In this document: positions 23,401 through 34,846 of the stretch, piece by piece | How positions within the stretch are numbered: the stretch's first letter is position 1 | Layout: each line of letters begins with the position of its first letter | From: Moniliella sp. 'wahieum' | Lineage: Eukaryota > Basidiomycota > Moniliellomycetes > Moniliellales > Moniliellaceae | Assembly (NCBI GenBank): GCA_003971905.1 | Contig: RSEE01000010.1 | Location: forward strand, 558,001-622,000 | DNA: 64,000 nucleotides | Direction: 5' to 3' | Notes under the pieces: generated by a model | What the model was told of the DNA's origin: nothing | Databases searched by the model: none | The model's input: only the letters and a program-made list of their open reading frames with translations | Made by a program: the position numbers and the translations under genes

Positions 23401-26400
23401 CTTGGAATTGCAGCTAATGGAAGCGCAGCAGCTCATGCACCAGGCTCATCTCCATAGCGCCGAGGATGACGGCCGCGAAGAGACCCCCGTCTTGATCGAA
23501 AAAATGGAGGCTGCACTGCGCAAACAAGTGGAGCGCGTCCGGACCGAGAAGATCCTCACTTCCAAACAACGAGGCCATCGCGGTACGGGTGCCGGCTCGG
23601 GCTCAGGCTCGGCTCAGGCTCCATCGGCGGCTCAGGTTCTCTGGCCGGGTTGGGATCTGGCTCCTTGCCGGCCCACGAGGTGGATGGCGCACAGCCGGCA
23701 CCTCTCCCTCCCCTGTCAACGGCACGAAGGACCTGGAGGCGCTCGGGATTCGCCTCCAGCCGATGGCGGAGGAAAGTGAGCTGGAGGCGCGGCAGGGTCG
23801 AGATGACACGAGCGACGATGGTGCCGCCGGGCTGGGCGCCGCTGCGCTGCTCACGCCCTCGTCAGAGGGACACCGGACGCTGGGTCAGGACGTTGAGACG
23901 GACGACGATGCCCTGCCGCCGCAGCAGGTCCGTGCCCAGATCGAGGCGGTGTTGGCGCGCCAGCTGGCCTCGAACGCGGACATGGGCTCGCGCATGGCGG
24001 ACACACGCGAAACTCGGATGAAGGCGCGCCAACGTACCGAAGCTCGTGCGGATGGTGCGGCCGACAGGGCAGCAAGGGGTCCATCTGACGACGCCAGTCT
24101 GTCCGACCGCGAAGGCGAGGGCGAGGGCGAGTACGACACACCCACCGACCGCTCGTCGTTGTACGACGCGGAGGCGGCAGTTCACGTGGCAGTACCGGTG
24201 CAGCGACGCAAGCTGGATACGTCACCGGTGCTTTTCAGGGCATTCCCACCACCCGGGGCAGCTTCGGTACCTGCCTCTCGGCCCGCGCCAGGCTCTTCCT
24301 CTGAGGCGTGGCGCAAGTCGTGTCAAGTACAGCCGAAGCACCTGAACCAACGTCGGTACAAGGGCCGGGACCAGCACCAACAGCACCAGAACTACTGCCA
24401 GAAACAGCACCAGGACCTGCCTCTGTATCAGACCAGTCCCCTCTGTTCCTACTTCCGAGCGGGAGTTGGCGACTGCCGAAACCCCGGTTGCAATCGTCTC
24501 CAACGGAGATCTCTCGCCCGTATCGACGCTGAACGGGAGCTTGAAACGGTGCCAAAGTCTGATGAGGGAGAACAATCGCTGAGCGTTGCCAATCCGACCT
24601 GGTATGGAACGAGCTTCCATCAAGTTCGCACCAACCTTCACAGACGTCGTTCTTGTCTGCCCCCACCAACTCGAATCTCCCCGCTGCATCGGCCCAGGGC
24701 GCCCAGCTGTCTCCCCTAGCGGCCCAAACGGAGTCCGAGTCTCCCTCAGGCGCTCCAGCTTCCCTTTTGACCCCTTCACCCCCGCAGTGGTGCCGGGTTG
24801 AGGAACCAAGCTTCCTATGAACTCTTCTCTCTCTCGCCCCGATCCCAGACGATCGATGGCCTGTCTCCAGCGAGCCTGCCCGTACCGCTACCGGGGAGCT
24901 TGTCCAGTTCCATCCCGGAAGAGTATCATGTACCTGCACGCCTATCAGCGCCGCCGCCCACGGCCGCCATGTCCCAGCCCCCACCGGCCTCTACTCCCCC
25001 CTTCCAGATCGAAGGACGGGAGGCCGCCGTCCCCCATCGCTCTACTGGGGCGGACGCCCGTGTCCACGTGGAGCCTGCATCATCGCCATCGCTCGCGGTG
25101 GAGACAGCCATCCCGGCCCACCCATCTGGTCCGCCTGAGCGTGTTTCTGTTCCAGACGGAGGGCTTATTTCTTCGCCTCCCGTTCCTCTTTCACCTCACG
25201 CTTCTCAGTCTGCTGCTGGGTCGGTTCATGAGTCTGGGCTTGCATCTGCCCCTGGACTTGAACATGAACCTGATCCTCAGCTCACACCCACTCCTAAGCC
25301 TGACTTGACACATACGCCTAGGCCTGAGCCTACTCCTACGGATGAGTCTGAATCTGCCCTTGCCTTCGCTTCCCTGTCATCCTCATCACCCCCACCACCA
25401 CCACCACCACCACCCCGCCCCGCCTCCTCCTCCTCCTTCACAGCCACCCTCTTCTCTGAATACGGCAACTGATAGTGGAGATGCTCCTCCTCCGCCACCT
25501 CCCCCTCCCCCTCCTCCCCCACTTAACTTGGCATTGGGCCGGATTGGGGGAGTTGCCGGGCTCCGTCCATCGGCCAACTCAGCTCTGTTGCGTTCGTCTT
25601 CATCGCCTCACTCGGCCGTGGAGGGCTTCCGCGATTCAATGCTCAGTATGCGCACTTCGTACCTGGGCCCGCGTGGTATGGCTGGCCCTGCTGCGCCTCC
25701 CCCCCCGCCCGACTCGGCTCTGTTGCGGGAGATGCTGAAGCGGAAAGAGGTGGCAGAAATGGCGAGTGCGAGGATGAAACAGCTTCAGTGGGACAAGCTC
25801 TCTCTTGCCATGCAGCCGAGACGATTTGGGGACAAAACCAAGGCGCTGCGGTGGACGAGTTGGCGCTGGCACGAGCGCTCAAGATGTCGGGGATGTTTCA
25901 ACATATGGAGACTGACTTCCGCGCTCAGACGCACCTGCCAAAGAAGGGGTCGGGGCGGCCAAGAAGCCACGGGTCGAGTTGACCAGCCATCTTTCGCTCC
26001 AGACGCGACAGGGAATTGAACTGATTTTGCGCCGGGTCAAGTCTCGCATCACGGGCGGGAAGCATGCTACGCCCGAGGAAGTTGCGACGACATCATTCAC
26101 TGTCGTCCCTCGATTTTGGACCAGGGGTTCCTCTCGGAACTGTTGCGACACTACCCTGAGAGCGAGACCAAGGGTCAACTGGGTGAATATCGCAACGCGT
26201 CGAACGAGGAGTTGCTCCTGCTTCACCCGGCCGACCGATTGGTGGTGCTGCTGATGACGGTGCCTCACCTCAAGGAAAAAGTGCAGGGATTGCTCTTCTA
26301 CTCTCTCTCGCTACCGCGAAACGTACGACTTGATCGAGGCTGCCAGCTCCAAGATCCGAAACGGCGCGGAGCAGTTGATGCAGGCACCGCACTTTAACCG

Positions 26401-27798
26401 GCTGCTCCACATCATCCTCACAATGGGCAACTTCCTCAACGCCACCGGAATGCAGGGGGGTGCGTTTGGGTTCAAGATTTCGTCCATCAACAAACTGGTG
26501 GATACCAAGGCTGCTGATGGCGCAACCTTGCTTCACTTTGTCGAACGCTCCGTGCACCAATGTTTCCCAGAGACCCAAGCCTTCCTCACTGAGCTCGAGG
26601 CGCCGGCCGAGCGTGCCGAGGTATGTCCTCCTCCCTTTGCGTGTTGTTCTTGCCTGCCTAACTTGCTCCCGTTTTTTCCAGTACAATTGCTTGACCTAAA
26701 GCGCGAGCTGGCCGAGCTCAAGTCGGGCAGCTACCAGCACAAGCGTGAGCTGGACCGCATCTTGATGGAACAGAACGAGACGGTGGCCGATCCCTATGCA
26801 CGGCTGATGCTTCCCTTCCTGCAGACTGCGTCCGAAGAGCTGAGCCGGCTGAGCGATCAAGTGCAGAAATCCGAACGAATCTATGCCGACGTTTTGCGCT
26901 TTTACGGCGAGGGTCCGGACCCGCGTCGGCGGGGCTTCCCGGCGCAGCAACTGCTTCGCACCGAGGACTTTTTCGGTATTTTCCGCGAATTTGTTGTCTC
27001 GTACCGCAAAGCGCAGAAGGAAAATGCGCTTCTCAGCGAGCAGCGGGAGCTCGAGGTCAAGCGTCGTGCCTTGGCCGAAGAAAGAGAAAAGGAACGTCAA
27101 CTCGCTCTGCAACGCAAGCAAACCGCCTCGCCAGATGATGGGCAGTTGCTCGAGACGCTCTTGGGTCATTTGCGCGAGACGGGCGGGCCTACTGGTCGTC
27201 ACCGACGCAAGAACCGCCGGCACCCTTCCTCCAACCGGTCGATTGCGTCGAGTCTGTCGGGCGAAGCGTTTTCCGACCCAACCGCTCCTCCGGTGCCCGA
27301 ACCGTCCCCGCCCATGCCAGTGGGCGTCACAGCCCCCGTCCCTGCTGCACCTACCATGCCGGGGGCCAATGTCAACCGTCAGTCCACATCGGTCTTGGCC
27401 GAAACGCTCTTGGCCCAACTGCAAGGCGAGCCCCCCCTCCGACCCCCGCCTCCGGGGCGGCACCAGAGGAGGGCACAGAACGCACCACGCGTCGGCGGAT
27501 GCGGCCGCGGCACAAGCGTACGATTGTTGCCGAGGCTGAAGAGGACACGCCAGAGGTGCTGGATACTGTGCAGGACTCCGAGTTGGCCCACTCGCCTCCG
27601 GCTCCGCCAGCATCCGCCGCCTCGGCAGCTGAAATACCGCTTGTCCCCTCCCCCACTTCGCCCCCGCTAGCCCCCTCGACTTCGGCCGCCACTTTCTTGT
27701 CTGCCCACTCGCTCTCCACTGAGCCTGGCTCGACGGCAGAACCCTCCGCTTCGCCGCACAACGAGCCCGTTCCGTTGCCCCCCGCGGCAATGGAGTAG
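20486..27798 (+). CDS. BNI1: Formin (Bni1/SepA type)
   Basis: A Rho-regulated actin nucleator organising actin cables and the cytokinetic ring. Order: N terminus MKSLFDRRRP; intron 20729-20802; Ser/Pro-rich linker; GTPase-binding/FH3 region (FHMERPDDEAVERMFEELV at 21640, SPEWFIRR, VTDLEALAVTLRT, NEYAVNTMFLINAILHPGI, QRIIIKLRAFKYPDLDQQIE); coiled coil (about 23210-23560); proline-rich FH1 (about 24900-25720, with poly-Pro runs); FH2 from about 25740 (MKQLQWDKL, ELILRRVKSRI, AEQLMQAPHFNRLLHIILTM, GNFLNATGMQGGAFGFKISS); intron 26621-26681 (GTATGT...CAG); FH2 end (FFGIFREFVVSYRKAQKENA); basic DAD-like tail with NRRHPSSNRS. Roughly ten or more single-base frame breaks interrupt the 2,400-codon gene (for example about 21490, 21932, 23100, 25830, 26090, 26300, 27490). 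Because FH2 is conserved on both sides of them, they look like sequence errors. The exact path through 23580-24800 cannot be fixed by eye. Confidence 0.92.
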
Positions 27799-28286
27799 AC
27801 TCTGCTGTTCACTTGCTCTCCCCCCTCCACCCCCCACCTTCTCCACCCTTGAATTTTCTGTGCGACTTGTTTTTTGTAGCGTGTCTTGAGCATTGGCGCA
27901 GATTCCCATGTACGACCACGAACAACGTTCATTACGCACCGCCTCTTTTGTCCCCGCGGGGGGAAGCCATTCTGTCGCTGGTATATACAGGACCTGATTA
28001 ATGATTAGGCACCCCAATGGACAGCGGAGATCGAGGTGGTTAGATCGCACGTGACCGCCACGTGACGTGGGATGGGATGGAGGCTGGGTGATGGATGATG
28101 TCTAAGATCTGAGCCCGGGTGCTGCTGGGAGGAGCGGAGGAGGATCGACGGCCGAGACGCCTCCGGGACGGACAGCCCCACTGCGCATCTCAAGACGCAC
28201 TGCTCTCCCCCCCACCGCCCGCCCCCTCCACACCTCTCCGCCCCCTCCGCCCCCGCGTCGGCAGCAGTGCTGCCTCTCTGGCCGCC
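27799..28286. other. Intergenic gap, formin to Smi1/Knr4
   Basis: Formin 3' flank, then a C-rich leader of the next gene. It includes tandem CACGTGACC/CACGTGACG words near 28048-28066. No coding sequence supported. Confidence 0.45.
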
Positions 28287-30327
28287 ATGCCTCTCTTCCC
28301 CGCCGTCGCCGCCTTCTTCGGCGTGCCCCCCCCGCCTGCCCCTGCCGAGCGCACGCCTACCGACTGGGGCGGTGGTTGACGCCTCCTGGCGCCTCCCCTT
28401 TGCCAACCCCAGCCCCCCCCGACTCCCTCCACCTCCACCTCCGCCATTCCTGCCGCAGCGCCGAGGTCCCCGCCAGGCCAAGATGCCGCGTACCCCCGTC
28501 TGGCTCCCACGTGGGCACGCATCCGCACGTGGTGCCGTCACCAATTCCCCGAGATTGCCGACACTCTCAATTTGCCCGCATCGTCCGAGGTGATCCACGA
28601 GTTTGAGCGCCGCCTCGGCCGCCGCCTGCCCGCCGCGGTGCTAGAGAGCTTTGCCTTGGTCAACGGACAGGAGAACGAATCGCTGTCGGATGCTGCCTTG
28701 GCCCGCTCCCGTGCCGGACTGGTGCTGGGGTTGCCCCTGCTCTCCATCGAGGAGGCTATGGCCGAATGGTCGTATTGGCGCCAGGTGGACTCGGATCCTT
28801 CCTCGGGCTCCAATGCCCAAGTGAAAGCGAATATGGCCTCTTGTCCCGATGGCTGGGTCGCACCGCAGTACAGCAACCCGGCCTGGGTTCCTCTTGTGAC
28901 CGACCGAATGGGCAACTACATTGGTGTCGATCTGAGCCCGCCGAGCGTGGATTCCGCCGGAAGGAATGGGAATCGACTAGCCAATGCGATGGCCAGTACG
29001 TCGATCGTTGACTTTGGTCCTTTTCCCGGGCCATCGCTTCTTCCTCCGCCTCGCCTCTCAGGGGAATCGGTACCTCACGCGAAAGTTTCCCAACACCTGG
29101 AACGCTGAATGCTGTTCCGAGTCCCGCCCAAGCCCCTCCTCTTCCACAGTGTTCACCTTCGTATTCCTCCCAAGGTCATGGGGAGGCAGGGCAAGTCATC
29201 ATTTTTGGTCGGGATTTTGACACCAAGGTTGTCCTCCACCCAGGCAGCGGCAAAGGCGGTTGGGCTACCTTTCTTGCCTTCCTCGCCGACACGCTGGACC
29301 GCGGAGTGTTCTTCACCCTGGATGACGAGTTGAGTGAGAACAGCGATGAGGAAGACTACATTGGGTATGAGAACTACTTTGGAAGTACGACGGGCTCCAG
29401 TGCTGTTGGGGGCGGATTGGCCAGTGCCCATTTAGGAGGGTATGGGTTCCGTCTCCGCAAGCCGTACAAGGGGGTCAGTGTTCTGGAGGCGCTGGCGGAC
29501 CAAAGTGCACGCCAATGGGAAGAAGAAGGGTATTTCCGCGGCCTATCTACGGCTGAGCTAGAGTGGCGTCAAGCTGAAGCTGCCGAGAACGAGCCCGACG
29601 AGAACAACGAATTCGATTTCCCCCACTCTTCCAGTGACGACATTGGGGACCATCGAGAAGATATCCTCGTTGACACGCCGTATGGGATGCGAGTCCCGTT
29701 TCTGCCGCCGCCTCCACTTCGTCTGCGGCTAGAAACAACTTGTCTGACGCAACTGCTTTTGATCACCCTCTTTCCCCTCGGAGCGAAGCGGGGATGGTGG
29801 ACGGTGTCCCTACCACCAGATCCTCTTCCTCGGCCGACTCGGGTACTGCAACACCCCCGCTGCGGCGCAAGCCTCCGCCGCCTCAGTCCGCCGATTTGAT
29901 GGCCTTGCCTACCATTGAGGACGTGCAGGCGGTACGAGAGGAAGTGCTGCAAGATGCATAGGCCACGATTACCACAACATGACATCTGCCGCGGAGCGCA
30001 AAAAGACGCGGCCCAGCAATGTGTTCAAGTCGATCCCCTTTGGTTGGTCATCCGCGGGACCCCCGCCCGAGCCCGACATTGAAGCCGACTTGCCCACGAA
30101 CCGTGCCGCCCCGTCACTGGGGCTGACTAGCCCCACCTCAACATTGGCGCCTCCAGATTCCCCACTAGAGTCGCGAACGACCCTCTCTCCCAAACTGACG
30201 CCCGATCAGGCATATCGCTCCCTTTGGATGCAAGTCCGGGTCAAACGCCTAATGGAAGCAGCCACGACCTGCGACCTACTGGACCCCCGATGCACCTCCC
30301 TCTCCACCCCCCTGCCCAGAGCGCACA
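28287..30327 (+). CDS. KNR4: Smi1/Knr4 family regulator of cell-wall synthesis
   Basis: Knr4 is a hub protein linking the cell-wall integrity kinase and calcineurin pathways to glucan and chitin synthesis. Start MPLFPAVAAFFGVPPP at 28287. The SMI1/KNR4 fold spans about 28570-29330: SSEVIHEFERRLGRRLPAAV, ESFALVNGQENES, GLPLLSIEEAMAEWSYWRQV, WVPLVTDRMGNYIGVDLSP, then GQVIIFGRDFDTKVVLHPG and ATFLASLADTLDRGVFFTLD. A disordered acidic C-terminal half follows (ENSDEEDYIGYENYFGS, EDVQAVREEVLQDA). Frame breaks occur near 28370, 29100, 29690 and 29960. The frame after 29960 (RPSNVFKSIPFGWSS...YRSLWMQVRVKRLMEA) has coding-like base use and is taken as its continuation. A GTAAGT donor at 30328 suggests one more intron. 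The last exon was not found with confidence. Confidence 0.83.
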
Positions 30328-31995
30328 GTAAGTGCCAAGGGAAATCGGCAACTCGCTGTACTTCATGGGTTGGTGGATGCACATCTTCTCCTTCCCTTGT
30401 CCACCTCGGTGTCGGTCGGGCGTAGCCCCACCTGTCTATGCTCTTTCACGCGTGTTCTTTCCCTCGTCTGGTTCTGGCTTTGCAACCTGCGCACCCAACC
30501 TCATTTTGCGTCGGGCCAAGGCGGCTGGCCAGAAGGATGCTAGGGCGGGACAAATGTGTCTGCCTGCCGTTCGGGGCCCACTGCTACTACTTCAGAGGAA
30601 GAAAGGAGGAAGGGCACAGCAGTGAGCTCAGCCTGAGCATTCGCCATTCTTTTTTCATCCCCCTCCTCCATTGTAAGATGTCCATGGCCCTTGCTTTCTT
30701 GTGTGCGCAGCTTGGGTCTACTGATGTATTGGGCGTGGCTAGCCGTCACTGTATTATGTTCCACCACAATCCCCTCTCCCACCCCCTCTTTAGCCCTCGT
30801 GCCCTCCACTGCGGTGGACCGAGCGCATAACATGGAAAGCGTCTTGTGTATCCTCTCTTTCCCGCTCGCAGGCTTGAGCACCTGGACGCCTAGCTGAACG
30901 CTGTATCCCTGGTCTCCTTCCGGACGTTGAATAACGTTTCTTGTGTCTGTGCTCGTGGAGCACCCGGTGGGGGCAAGAGCTGGTAGATAGACAAGGACTG
31001 GCTTATCGTAGCTTGATAGCTTGATCCTCTCCTAGATGGTGGTGGCACAAAACGTGGCTCTAAGCATCACTCTCTGTCTCTGTAGTTTTGTGATGATGGC
31101 GGGCCTACGTGCCAGGCCTACACCCTCCTGCACCGCCTCTCTCCTACTTGGTTGCGAATCTGGCTTGCTCCCGCCGTTCATCCCCACCCCGCGCAACCAC
31201 TGGCCCCTCCTATTATGCCTCTTGCGGGGGGCAAGTCAAACGTATACTGGCTGGGATTGAGCAAGGCGGCTGCAAGGGGGATCAGCAGCGTCCCCAATCC
31301 AGGGGCGCTGCTTGGCACGCGCGCATGCTGCCACCTACACCGACGCAGGACGTGGAACCACGGCAGGACTAAGCGCACGAAACTAGCTTGATGACCGACA
31401 GCTGAGAGACCCACCGAGGAACGCCCCGCTGCTCTCGTTCCCCCTCTCTCTCTCCCATTCTCCCTCGCCCCCCTCTCCTGGCAGCTGACACTACGAGCCG
31501 GAGGCAAGGAGACATGCATGGTGCCCTCAGGCCTCCGGCCCAACGTATCGTCCTCGCCGGCGCGTACGCAAAACAGCCAGCAGGACGGGGCACTGCGGAG
31601 AGCGTGGCCACCGAAACTCCTACCGGGACACTATGAAAGAAAACGGCGTAGCCCCCGTTCCAGCCTTGGGTCGCGCGCTGGGAATTGCCAGCCCGTCCCC
31701 GTCAACCCAGAGAATGCCCCAGGCAACTGCCCACGCACTCGCCCAGCACAGATCGGGCAAATATCATGTGTGTATCATATACGCCGGACGGACCCAGCCC
31801 ATACAAAAGGCCTTGCGCATTGATCATCGATCATCCCAGCCCCGAAGACGACCAAGCTGGTGAGATCAAAGAAACGGAATGGGACCAAAGGCGCGCGTGT
31901 GCGCTCGGCAGACCAACCCAGGCACAACCAACCATGGCTGGCTGAGCTGCTGCCAGCGGTTCACAACCAAAAACAAAACACAGAACAGAACAAGC
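30328..31995. other. Gap between convergent Knr4-like and PP2C genes
   Basis: 1.7 kb. The left part may contain a long terminal intron and small last exon of the Knr4-like gene (a candidate acceptor at about 30870 would add only a few codons before a stop). From about 31000 to 31990 nothing was recognised. Short open frames carry no motifs. Confidence 0.4.
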
Positions 31996-34451
31996 TTACA
32001 GCTTGGGTTTTGGTGCTTCCGACGTTTCTGCTGAGCCCGCGGGCGGATGGATGGGCTCGTCATGAAGGAGAATGACATTGACCGTCATATCGTCCCGATA
32101 GCGACGCGATTCGGGCGATGGAATGGCCAAAAGTCCCGCCACACGATCCCGGTTCCCGCCGCCCAACGCGTTGCGAATCAAATGGGTCGACAGATTCTCA
32201 TCAGCAAAGGTAAAAATCTGTTCGCCCTTGGCCGCCGGGGTCAAAGGGTTGTCCCCCTCCTTGGCTGGCACAGGCGATGCAGCGTCGGACAAGGCGAGCG
32301 CATGCGGTGCCCCATCGAGCACTTGGGCCAGCAGCGCGTCCGCACGCACGTCACCCTTTAAGCCGGCAAGATGACCGGCCACCAGGCCCCCACCTCTTCG
32401 TTCGGCAGCATGTCCCACAGCCCATCGGTAGCCATGACGATGAAGCGAAGCTGCTTGCCCGCTTGAGGCGATCCGGGCGACCGTATCGGGGCGGCACCGG
32501 AAGATAAGGGCGCCAGTCGCCGAACCTGGACCAAGGCTCCGGAGTGACATAGGGCGGCGTCCGCAGCAGCCGAGGAATCCGACGCGCACCCGCCACCCCA
32601 CCGGGACAACGCGTCGTACAGTCGCTCCTGCAGCGAGCGGTCCCACTTGTACACCGCGTCTCCAAACGCACGAGTCGGCTCCAGACCACCGAGGACGCGA
32701 CCACGCATGATTACCTGGTCTGCCTCTTGCGGCGGGTGCTCGGACCGCATCCGTGCCACCTCGTCGAGGTTCCGTCCCGTCTGGTCGGTAGAGAGGGGCT
32801 CAAACGTCCATACACCTGCTTTGGCATCCCAGAATCCCCCCACGGCCCGACTATCGCCCGTGCACGCCACATACACGTCCCCCCGCGCACTGTCAATGTA
32901 GGTGAGAAGGGCGCACGAACCGTGCATGGCCGGGCGCAGTGCGGCGTAGGCCGCCTTCTGGCGCGCATCCAGGGACGGACCTTCGGCAGCCTCGTTCGGA
33001 CGCGAGTTGAACAAGGTTTTGATCCCCTTGTCCCCGCTGCGCTTGCCCCGGCATCGGGAGCTGGGGCCGACGAGCTGGCAGACGACCCTGCCTTGCGGAA
33101 GCGAAGCACTGGGCAACGCCGCCAGCGAGATTTCGTACTCGTGCAGCAACTCGACTGGCGTGGCGCAAATTCCTTGTCCAAATTGGAAAAGGCCGTGCGC
33201 AAAGCGCGTTCCACCAAGTCCGGGTCGATTCGGGCGTGGCAGGCGGAGCAGCGCTGGCGGACGGGGCGAACGGGCCCAACAGCCCCCCAACGACAACCAT
33301 GATCCGCTTGCTGCTTTTGCGACGCCACCTGCGCATACTCGGCCGCTTGGCGGAACAGCTTGTCGAGCTCGAGCGCGACAAACGGAATCAGTTTCTGCGC
33401 TAGGAGCGTCGATGTGGCCGCGCCCGCATGACCATCCATCACGCAAAGAAACACAGGTCGCCCTTGTCACTTTGCGAGCCAGGCGTAGGCCAGTCGCGCT
33501 CCACAATCACTTCGGCCCGCTTATCTTCGCACGGGGAATTGGAAGCGACCGAGTTGGTATCGAACCGAGCCACCCGGCATGCGCCAGGGGGACGATCCAC
33601 GCGCGTGGACCGTTCGTGGGCACGAAGCACACTGTCCACCTCATCGGACGCAAGCGCAGTACGACCTTGTACCCGCCGCCTTGGGCCTTGGAGCGCACGG
33701 AAAAAGTGGCCGGGGCAGAGGTGCGAGACCGCGTGCGCCCTCCTTGGGCGTAGGGTCCGTGTAGAGGTACCAACCTCCCAACGTCACGCACCCGGCCACG
33801 GCGGCATACGCGGGCCAGTGCATCCGCAGATGCTCTTTGAGCACCGAAGGCGGGGGCGTCTTGCCGGTCGAGAAGGGACGGTGTTGGAGCGCGGGCGAAC
33901 GAAGCAGAGCAGCAGGCAGCTCGGGGGCAAAGGGAGGGAGGGACAAGGAAGATACGTGGGCCAACCGGCTCGCCATGTATGCCGGCGTGCCGACGGAGCG
34001 GGACGCGACCGCCGGGACTCGGCGCACACCGCGCCGCACGGGCGCAAGGGCAGCAGCAGGCTCGTCCGCGGCCGAGTCGGACCCGGACGAATCGTCGTTG
34101 AGCCAGGCAGAGGAAGGAGGAGGTGCGGGTGGCACTGGATCCGCCCACGCCGGCCGAGTGGCCAGAGTGATACGCGCCGCGGAGGGAGCGGCTGCTGTGG
34201 CTGTGGCTATGGCTGTGGCCGTGGGTGTGGCTGTGGGACTTGGCGCGGGGGTCGGGATGGGCGGAGGCGGCGCGGCGGCTGGCAGCACCGGGGGCAGCGC
34301 CGGGAGCACCGCCGGGAGCGCCGAGGGCGGACCAGCGTGCGGACGACGGGAGTGCACCTGCCTGGCTGGCGCGCGCAGACACACGCAGGCGGAGGGCGGC
34401 GCGCGCAGCAGCAGCGGCAGGCCGCAACGCAGCGGCGCGGTGGGGCAGCAT
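31996..34451 (-). CDS. PTC5: Mitochondrial PP2C, pyruvate dehydrogenase phosphatase type (Ptc5-like)
   Basis: A PPM-family Mg/Mn-dependent Ser/Thr phosphatase resembling PDP/Ptc5, which reactivates pyruvate dehydrogenase. ATG 34451 starts an alanine/arginine-rich presequence (MLPHRAAALRPAAAAARAAL). A proline-rich stretch and a membrane-anchor-like segment (WPAYAAVAGCVTLGGWYLY) follow. Catalytic core: FLCVMDGHAGAATS (33430 region, the metal-binding DGH), YIDSARGDVYVACTGDSRAV, RMRSEHPPQEADQVI, RGRVLGGLEPTRAFGDAVYKW (the PDP-type RxLGxLxPxRAFGD block), RFIVMATDGLWDMLPNEEV and YRDDMTVNVILLHDEP, ending APKPKL. At least five single-base frame breaks. The 5' end faces the RING gene across about 395 bp, a probable shared promoter. 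Confidence 0.88.
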
Positions 34452-34846
34452 GGGCGGCGCGGCTCGGCGGGCTAAGCAGCGGGCGGAGGGCTGGGCAACG
34501 CGACGAGAGCGGTGTTGCCGAGAGCAGAACGGGCCCAGCAAATGCATCTACCCGTGCTCAGCGGCCCAGCGCAGGGGCAGCCCCGGCCGCACCTGCCCGC
34601 ATGCGTCCCCGCCCTCCGCCGTCTCCGTGCATGCCCAACGTCATCGATCACCCACCAGCCGCCGTCCCTCAGCCGTTGCCTCGCCCGCCATTCCGCCCCT
34701 GGGGGCCGGGCGCGGAAGGGGCGGGCGAGGTGCAGCCCCCGCGTCTCTCCCCGTCCAGACGGGCGGCGGTCCGCATCGAGTGAAATGTTCAGCGCGCCTG
34801 GCCCTCGCTGCGCCACCGTCTGGCCGGTGTTTGTGAGGCACAAGGC
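34452..34846. other. Divergent promoter region, PP2C and RING genes
   Basis: 395 bp, very C-rich on the plus strand, between divergent 5' ends. It may include N-terminal sequence of the RING gene if its start is misjudged. No separate gene supported. Confidence 0.4.

Noticed and set aside
26696-27790. 364-codon minus-strand open frame at the end of the formin
   Set aside because: It is antisense to the conserved FH2 C-terminal part and tail. Shadow frame.
33428-34783. 451-codon plus-strand open frame opposite the PP2C gene
   Set aside because: It overlaps conserved PP2C coding sequence on the other strand and is dominated by Arg, Gly and Ala from GC-rich codons. No motif.
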